From contig MU130662.1 of the NCBI GenBank assembly GCA_015039465.1, forward strand, positions 282,058 to 346,057: 64,000 nucleotides of DNA, read 5' to 3'. The position numbers were made by a program, and so were the translations under genes. Source of the DNA: Phlegmacium glaucopus (taxonomy: Eukaryota > Basidiomycota > Agaricomycetes > Agaricales > Cortinariaceae). This document shows, one piece after another, positions 57,634 through 64,000 of this stretch (positions within the stretch are counted from its first letter, which is position 1; each line of letters begins with the position of its first letter). The notes under the pieces are model-generated. The model made no database searches and was not told the origin of the DNA. It was given only the letters and a program-made list of their open reading frames with translations.

Positions 57634-60600
57634 GGAGAACTGAATCAATGTCAGTTTCTCCCACGCTATCCATATCTAATTGCTTAGTACCTCGTTTAAA
57701 TATTCACCGAATGAAAATACCTATTTCTATAACGAGTGAAACGCAAGAAGACCCGGAAATCATCGAACAAGCCTTTATCGACTCTGGTGCAGACGGAAAA
57801 TTCATCGACCAGAATTTTGTGTGAACACAAAAGTTTACGATCAAAACCTTAAATGTTCCCATCAAAGTTTTTAATGTTGACGGTACCCTGAACAAACGAG
57901 GCACGATCAAACATTATGTAAACCTCGAGATCAATGTACTTGGATGAAAGAAGATGAACCGACTTTTAGTCACTGGATTAGGGAAACACAAGATTATTCT
58001 TGGAGCAACTTGGCTCAAAGAAAACAACCCTGAAATAAACTGGAAGAAAGAAACTCTTACATGGCGCAAACCCGAACAAACAAAAGAAGAACAACCACGG
58101 AAACCGATTTTTAGGACACCCTCTACATCTACTACTGTTGAAGACGAAGACGATATTGAAGAATATCTTAATCGAACACAGAACCCCACCGACGATGATG
58201 AAATATCAGTACTCGTCGCTTTTATCACTGGCGAAATGGACAACAAATATTGGATCAATGCGAAAACATCTGCTTCACAAAATCTGGCTATGAAATATGA
58301 CATCAAGCCTGATATTCCTGTCGAAGAAATTGTACCACCCGAGTATCATGAATACTTAGATGTATTTGATGAGAAGAAGGCGGACAGATTCCCCGAACCA
58401 CAAACCTGGGATCACAAGATCAAAATGAAACCTGATTTTGAACCGAAATCTTTCAAAATGTACAACCTTACACTGGCAGAACAAATCGAACTGGACAAAT
58501 TCCTTAAAGAAAACCTCGACCATGGTTATATTCGGAAATCACGATCTCTGATGGCCTCACCCTTCTTCTTTGTATCCAAGAAAGATGGAAAACTTTGACC
58601 TGTCAAGACTATCGATATTTGAACAATCACACGATCAAAAACACTTATCCACTCCCACTTATCACCGAGATCATGGACAAACTCAAAGGCGCAACTTGTT
58701 TCACAAAGTTTGACGTCCTAAGAGGTTACAATAACATCCGGATTGCCAAAGGAGACGAATGGAAAGCTGCTTTCAAGACCAATCAAGGATTATTTGAACC
58801 GACAGTAATGTTCTTTGGAATGTGTAATTCACTGGCAACATTTCAAGCAATGATGGACTCCATTTTCGAAGACCTTATCAAAGGCAACTATATCATTGTA
58901 TACATGGATGACATCTTAATCTTTGCAAAGAATGAAAAAGATCTCGAAGAAATTACGAAGAAAGTCTTACAACGTCTACAGGAAAACGATCTCTATTTGA
59001 AACCAAAGAAATGCAAATTCAATAAGAAGAAAGTTGAATATTTAGGAATGATCATTGAAGAAGGCAAGATCTCCATGGACCCAACCAAACTTAAGGGTAT
59101 CCGAGACTGGCCGACCCCTACATCTGTGAAAGAAGTACGATCCTTTTTAGGATTCAGAAACTTTTATCGACGATTCATCTGACATTTCTCTGACCTATGT
59201 CAACCGTTGAATAATCTTTTGAAGAAAGACACACCCTTCGAATGGACCAACAAATGCCAAGAAACATTCGAACTCCTGAAACGACGCTTTACTGAAGAAC
59301 CAGTTTTGCGAATGCCTGATCCAACCCGACCTTTCCAAATCGAATCTGATGCTTCGAAATATGCATCAGGCGCAGTCCTTACACAAACAGACATGAATGG
59401 AGACCGACACCCTGTAGCTTTTCTATCAAAAAGTGTTTCCCCTACTGAACAAAACTACAAAATCTATGACCGTGAACTTTTAGCAATCATACGAGCTTTA
59501 ACCAATTGGAGACATTATATCCTTGGATCTGAACACACAATGACAGTCTATTCTGATCACAAGAATCTGACTTACTACAGAACTGCACAGAAATTGAACA
59601 GACGACAAGCTCGATGGTCACTATTCCTTTCAGAATTCAATGTCAATCTCATCCATTTACCCAGAAACAAAATGATTCAATCTGACACTCTATCCCGACG
59701 AGCTGATCTTTGTCCCAAAGATGACAACAACAACGAAGACATCACGATGTTACCTGATTCCTTATTTGTCAATCTAGTCGACCTTGATTTACAGGAACAG
59801 ATCGCCAACTCCACTGACATAGACACCGACGCCGCCGATGCCTTACGCTCTTTACTCGAAAAGGGACCTTCTAATTAACAAAGTGACCTTGAGGACTGCT
59901 CAACCGAAGAATTTATGGGAAAACCTATTTTATTCCACAAAGGGAAGAACTACATTCCACAGAATCGAGAACTTCGTCAAAAATTAGTCAAACAATTCCA
60001 CGATGCACCAACCGCAGGACACCCAGGGGAATTAGAAACATACAATTCAATCTCTCAACATTATTGGTGGCCTGGGCTTCGCACTTTTGTGAAGAACTAT
60101 GTGAAGGGATGCTCTGATTGTCAACAATTCAAGATCAACAGGAACCCATCGAAACCATTGTTTTTACCAATAGAAGGACCAAAAGATTCTAGACCTTTTG
60201 CGAACTGTTCAATGGACTTGATCACAGATCTACCACCTATCGACAGAAAAGACGCTGTACTGGTCGTGGTCGACCATGGGCTTACAAAGGGGGTGATTCT
60301 TATCCCTTGTGCAAAAACCTGTACTTCCGAAGACATTGCTCAATTTTTGCTCGAAAACCTCTACAAACAGTTCAGACTCCCTGACAAGATGATCTCCAAT
60401 AGAGACCCTCGATTCACCGCCAAAGCCTTCGAGAACCTTTTCAAATTGCTCGGAATCGAACACGCGAAAACAACGGCCTTTCACCCTCAATCCGACGGAA
60501 CAACTGAACGTTTCAACCAAGAAATTGAAGCATACCTCTCGATCTATTGCTTTGACAACCCAACGAACTGGTTATCTGCTCTACCCACACTCAAATTCAC

Positions 60601-62553
60601 TCACAATAACCGAAGACACTCTGGAAGAACACAAACTCCTTTCAAATTGATCATGGGATCATCCCCAATCTCCATCCCTCTTTCATTTGAAAACACACAA
60701 TTCCCTGCCGTTGAAGAACAAACACGGAAATTAATCAAAGACCGAGAAGAAGCTCTGGCAGCACATGAACTAGCAAGACACCGAATGGAAAACAGGATCA
60801 AATCGAACTTCAAACCATTTTGTGAAGGACAACTAGTCTGGTTAGACTCCAGAAACTTAAAAACGAATTACAACAAAAATATCGCACCACGAAGAGAAGG
60901 ACCATTCCTTATCAAAAAAGTCCTTGGACCCCTCACTTACCGATTGAAACTCCCTGAAACATGGAAGATTCACAATGTCTTTCACACATACCTCCTCATG
61001 CCCTACATTGAAAACAAAGTACATGGACCGAACTTTCTGAAACCTCCTGCTGAAATCATCGACGGAGAAGAAGAATATGAAGTCGAAGCCATTATCAGAC
61101 ATAGAAAACGAGGATGCTGATATGATTTAAATCTGCATAAGCATGGTTTTTGCAATTTTTATCTATTATTTCAGCATAAATATTAATTAATGCACCAATA
61201 ACTGGTTAATACAACTGATAATAAACAAGGGAATCAGAGTTGTCTACCCTACAACTGCTGATTAGACCTATTACTGTGTGACTTAAATGCATATAGTTAA
61301 TAAGTGTGGTCAATAGACTATCATTTGTTACACTACAAATTGCATGTCTGGATTAAAACCAATAAATCCATGAATATCCTTATAGACTTGGCACAGGAAA
61401 AGTTAAATAAACAATATTGGGTTAGCAAATGTCATGGGGTGTGATTTTGGAGCAACAGAATATTATTAATAAATATTCAGGGGAAGTTGGTGCCCTAGCA
61501 ACAGTGGAAGCAGAATAACCAAGATAGTGGAACCATGTGATTGTGTGGGAATCATGATGATTAAGGATAGGGGGAGTGCTGAACAATCATAAAGATTGTT
61601 TCCAGGCACAATAGGCACAGTTCCCACCAAGAGGGGTGGAAACTACCTAAAATTAGGAACATGGGGCTAAAAATAGAACAACCCCTATGTTTCCAGGAAC
61701 AATGAGTGCACATGGTGCCAGAACCAAAGTAAGGGTACCAGGAACCAGTATATCTATTTTTGGACATTATCTATTTTTAAATATCTCAAATGTATAAAAT
61801 ACCTCCCAGGGTTTGTAAATAGTCAGAAAATTGGATTCTTTCTTTCCCCCCCTCATTTGCAACCTAGTACAGCTCACTGTCTTAGACATTGAGCAAGAAC
61901 ACTTGTCTTTGAGTAGTGGACTTGAAAATAAATCAGTTTCTCAGAGTTGTTTGACTTGTTGCAATAATTGTTGAATTGTTGTAAAAGTTGTTGTTGTGTT
62001 AAAGTCATAGCAGAAGCAAGAGGGCTTCTTGTGTATGCAATTGTGTTAAAGTCATAGCAGAAGTTTGAGTCTTCTTGTGTATGCAATTGTGTTGAAGTTG
62101 TAACAAAGTCTTGGACTTTTGTGTACACAAATTGTAAATCAATCAGTAAAGTCTTAGGAATTCTTTGACTGATTGTTGGTGCAAGCCATAAATTGCAAAA
62201 CCACTTAAAAGTTTGATCATCCTTCAATTGATCCAAATTATTGTTGTTGTTGTGTGTATTAGTTGAAGTGAATTTCAAAGTCTTGGAAAGGTTATACTTT
62301 CTAGAAAACCCAACTTGCATTATTAAGATTGTATAAAGTATTGATTGAGTTATTGTTTTGAGTAGAGATTTTTATAATCTTGAAAATGCACCTTTTCTCA
62401 ACAACCTCTGTGCAGTTACATCAACGCGGATACCAATTCAAAATCCGATGGAAAGATTACCCGATCTCCGAAGCAACGTGGGAACCGGAGTCACACATCA
62501 AAAATGCGGATGACACGTTGACACTTTATAAACAAACCCATCACCTCAATTAG
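57630..62553 (+). pseudogene. Ty3 pol: protease, RT, RNase H, integrase, split chromodomain
   Basis: Protease motif FIDSGADGKFI (~57775); RT with PFFFVSKKDGKL, then after a 1-base deletion near 58598 TCQDYRYLNNHTIKNTYPLP and catalytic YMDD (58901-58912); RNase H FQIESDASKYASGAVLTQ; integrase zinc region (H...H, CSDCQQFK) and DDE-like core SMDLITDLPP, ISNRDPRF and DGTTERFNQE. In the second catalytic motif Asp reads Asn (AAT 60398-60400). The chromodomain starts EVEAIIRHRKRG (to 61113), is cut by an insertion (61118-62423) and resumes GYQFQIRWKDYPISEATWEPE, stop TAG 62551-62553. In-frame stops: TGA 57822, 57945, 59180; TAA 59876. Integration targeting through a chromodomain is typical of chromoviruses. 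Confidence 0.9.
61118..62423 (+). mobile_element. Solo LTR-like insertion with TGAT...ATCA ends (family N)
   Basis: Starts TGATATGATTT and ends GCAGTTACATCA, flanked by atgc (61114-61117) and acgc (62424-62427). Excision restores the Ty3 chromodomain frame KRG-RGYQFQIRW. It shares patches with copy L (GGTTATACTTT, CCAACTTGC near the right end), so N and L are related families. AT-rich, no coding capacity; it contains (TTGTTG) runs near 61975 and 62235. Confidence 0.83.
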
Positions 62554-62568
62554 AACAGCTTCGAAAAC

Positions 62569-63435
62569 ATGCACAACACTTCTTATCAACATCAATGCGT
62601 CGATGAAGACTTCCTAAAGCTCATTGACGTCATCGCTGAAATTGCTGATGAATTTGAGGATATAAAACTAGCCCTCGAGAAACAAAAAGACGACAACTTC
62701 ACACTCCCCAAGTTTGACTTCGAAATTGCATATTCTCGAATCAATACAATTTCTCCCTCTGAAACCATGCCTCGAACCCCATCATCATCCTCTTCCTCTC
62801 GTTCTGTTCACATCCGACCCCCGATTTTCAACTTCACCCACAATGAATTTTCCTCCTATGTACAAACCAGACACAACATCAATAATCTCATGCCCTTCCT
62901 TCGACCGAACGCTGTCCTTTATACCAAATTTCTTTATTTCCACCACGTCGACCAAAGCATTATACGAGCCAAACGAGAACTTGAATACCTACAGACACAA
63001 GCCGACACGTTATACAACAACATGGCTGGTTGCGGACTGGTCCAGCACATCGAACCGTTTATTAGACTCAAACGACGAAATCCCATTGGGTCCCGGCGAT
63101 CCTCTCCTTATCCTCTTCGACAGACATTTTCCCCCCTTCCTCTTCCTGACTCAACCTCGCCTGGTTCTCGACTCAACCCCATTGTCATCGACGACGACGA
63201 TGAGGTTCTTGTACCACGCCACTGTTCTACTTGCGATATCGACGGTCATACTTCCTGACAATGTTTTCTATCAGTTACTGGAGAACCTATTGTCTTATCG
63301 AACGAACGACCACCGAACAAATATTGATTATGCAACAACTGCTTTGAAGAAGGACACGGCTGGCAACATTGCCCACTCGAACAACAAGAAGGACTGTTCT
63401 TAGAGTCAGAGTTGAATTCAGAGTCTTCGACGTAA
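62569..63435 (+). pseudogene. Ty3 third ORF with two C-terminal zinc knuckles
   Basis: After pol, ATG 62569 opens a frame (MHNTSYQHQCVDEDFLKLID) to TAA 63433-63435, 288 codons, with TGA at 63256-63258 and 63325-63327, both explainable as CGA-to-TGA. The N-terminal half has an acidic helix-like region; the middle is Ser/Pro-rich (TPSSSSSSRSVHIRPP). The end has CSTCDIDGHTS and CNNCFEEGHGWQHC, a CX2CX4HX4C knuckle. Extra ORFs after pol are uncommon in Ty3 elements. A role in RNA binding is inference from the knuckles. Confidence 0.75.
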
Positions 63436-63446
63436 AACGGGGGCAA

Positions 63447-63848
63447 TGTTACAAACTTTCTTTTCCTTTTTCTTATCTCCACCAAACACATGCCTGTTTC
63501 ACATACACACACACTATGCTCTCTTTTCATCCCCGCTCCACATGCTTTCCTTTCTCTTTTCATATGTTTCATCTATTCTTACACATGCATACCCTCTTAC
63601 ATGTGGACATTTCACCTATGCACGACTCTCTTCTTTTCACTATAAATACATTATTTACTACTCAATGTAACGGTAGCTAATTCTTGAGAATCTACCACTG
63701 GTTGCTCTACTCTCAAACTTCCTCAAACTCCTAAGACTCTGCTTCAAGAACTATCTCTTAGTACTCTTTTGAGCTCATCAAACAAACAAACAATCTCTTA
63801 TACGACTGTTTACAGCCAGAAGCCTCTGAACCGTTCAAAGTTGTAACA
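63447..63848 (+). repeat. 3' LTR of the Ty3 element
   Basis: TGTTACAAACTTTC...GTTGTAACA, also 402 bp, no length change against the 5' LTR. TATAAATACATT at 63642-63653. Confidence 0.92.
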
Positions 63849-64000
63849 GGTTCAGGTTCAAACTTTGGTTCAGAACCGAACTGTGGCATCACTAAACAGA
63901 CCCATTTGTCACAATATCCTCATAGCCCAATGACCTCTTCATCCCTCTACCCATATCTAATGGTGTCCGTGTTGTGAACCATTGGGAACTGGTAGTGGTT

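Larger units (their letters stand above)
56026..63848 (+). mobile_element. Ty3/Gypsy chromovirus-type retrotransposon, two LTRs, inactivated
   Basis: LTRs of 402 bp (56026-56427, 63447-63848) enclose gag, pol (protease, RT, RNase H, integrase, chromodomain) and a third ORF. A purine-rich tract AAAACGGGGG (63434-63443) precedes the 3' LTR. The flanking pentamers (acaac, ggttc) do not match, so the target duplication is lost. A 1306-bp solo LTR-like insertion splits the chromodomain. Stops in gag, pol and ORF3 make it non-autonomous. Confidence 0.92.
55668..63894. mobile_element. hAT-like non-autonomous element with GTTCAG-word arms, carrying a Ty3 element
   Basis: TIRs TAGTGATGCTGAAGTTCAG / GGCATCACTA and perfect 8-bp duplication aacagacc (55660-55667, 63895-63902). 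Arm words (GTTCAGTTCAG, GAACTGGACC, GGTTCAGGTTCAAAC) match the element at 45829, so these two are the same family. The Ty3 element at 56026-63848 lies inside, leaving only 46 bp of right arm. Confidence 0.85.

Overview
The window comes from a fungus, most likely a mushroom-forming basidiomycete (Agaricomycetes), in a transposon-dense part of its genome. The evidence is short introns with GTRAGT/YAG borders, an NB-ARC/TPR NLR of the agaric type, a DUF6533 seven-helix-type membrane protein, Tad-like LINE and DIRS (tyrosine-recombinase) retroelements, and pervasive C-to-T / G-to-A decay at CpG sites.

Positions 1-2380 are anomalous. They make no sense on either strand, but read backwards as a plain string (2380 down to 1, without complementing) they become ordinary fungal DNA: the 3' end of one gene, an intergenic region, then the first ~449 codons of an NLR with Kozak-like start, introns, Walker A and Walker B. 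This continues in frame at 2381 into the winged-helix/TPR half of the same gene (2381-3808). No biological rearrangement reverses a strand without complementing it, so this is a data artefact or an edit of the sequence.

4.0-22.7 kb is a nest of retroelements. A DIRS element (gag, reverse transcriptase, RNase H, tyrosine recombinase) is interrupted by a Tad-like LINE (8968-16659, with 12-bp target duplication and poly-T end). The LINE carries a TGAT...ATCA solo LTR, which in turn carries a 944-bp terminal-inverted-repeat (TIR) element. Further along, the DIRS body is cut by a second copy of that TIR element, a hAT-like element and two solo LTRs. Removing each insert with one copy of its target duplication restores the DIRS reading frame.

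22.9-36 kb is the only host-like island: an intact seven-exon amidase (24746-26890, minus), an uncharacterised acidic protein (30090-31061, minus) and a DUF6533 protein (31384-33284, minus), followed by a broken RecQ-like helicase between inverted repeats.

36-64 kb is again nested repeats. At 45577-51825 one hAT-like element holds another, which holds solo LTRs that have inserted into one another. At 55668-63894 a hAT-like element holds a Ty3/Gypsy element with both LTRs, gag, pol, a chromodomain and a third ORF with zinc knuckles. Nearly all of its in-frame stops are one C-to-T change from Arg or Gln codons.

Two patterns recur. Seven TIR elements with 8-bp (or near 8-bp) target duplications have arms built from many copies of one short word and its complement, a different word in most of them. 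Five LTR-like insertions with TGAT...ATCA ends have 4-bp target duplications centred on CG.
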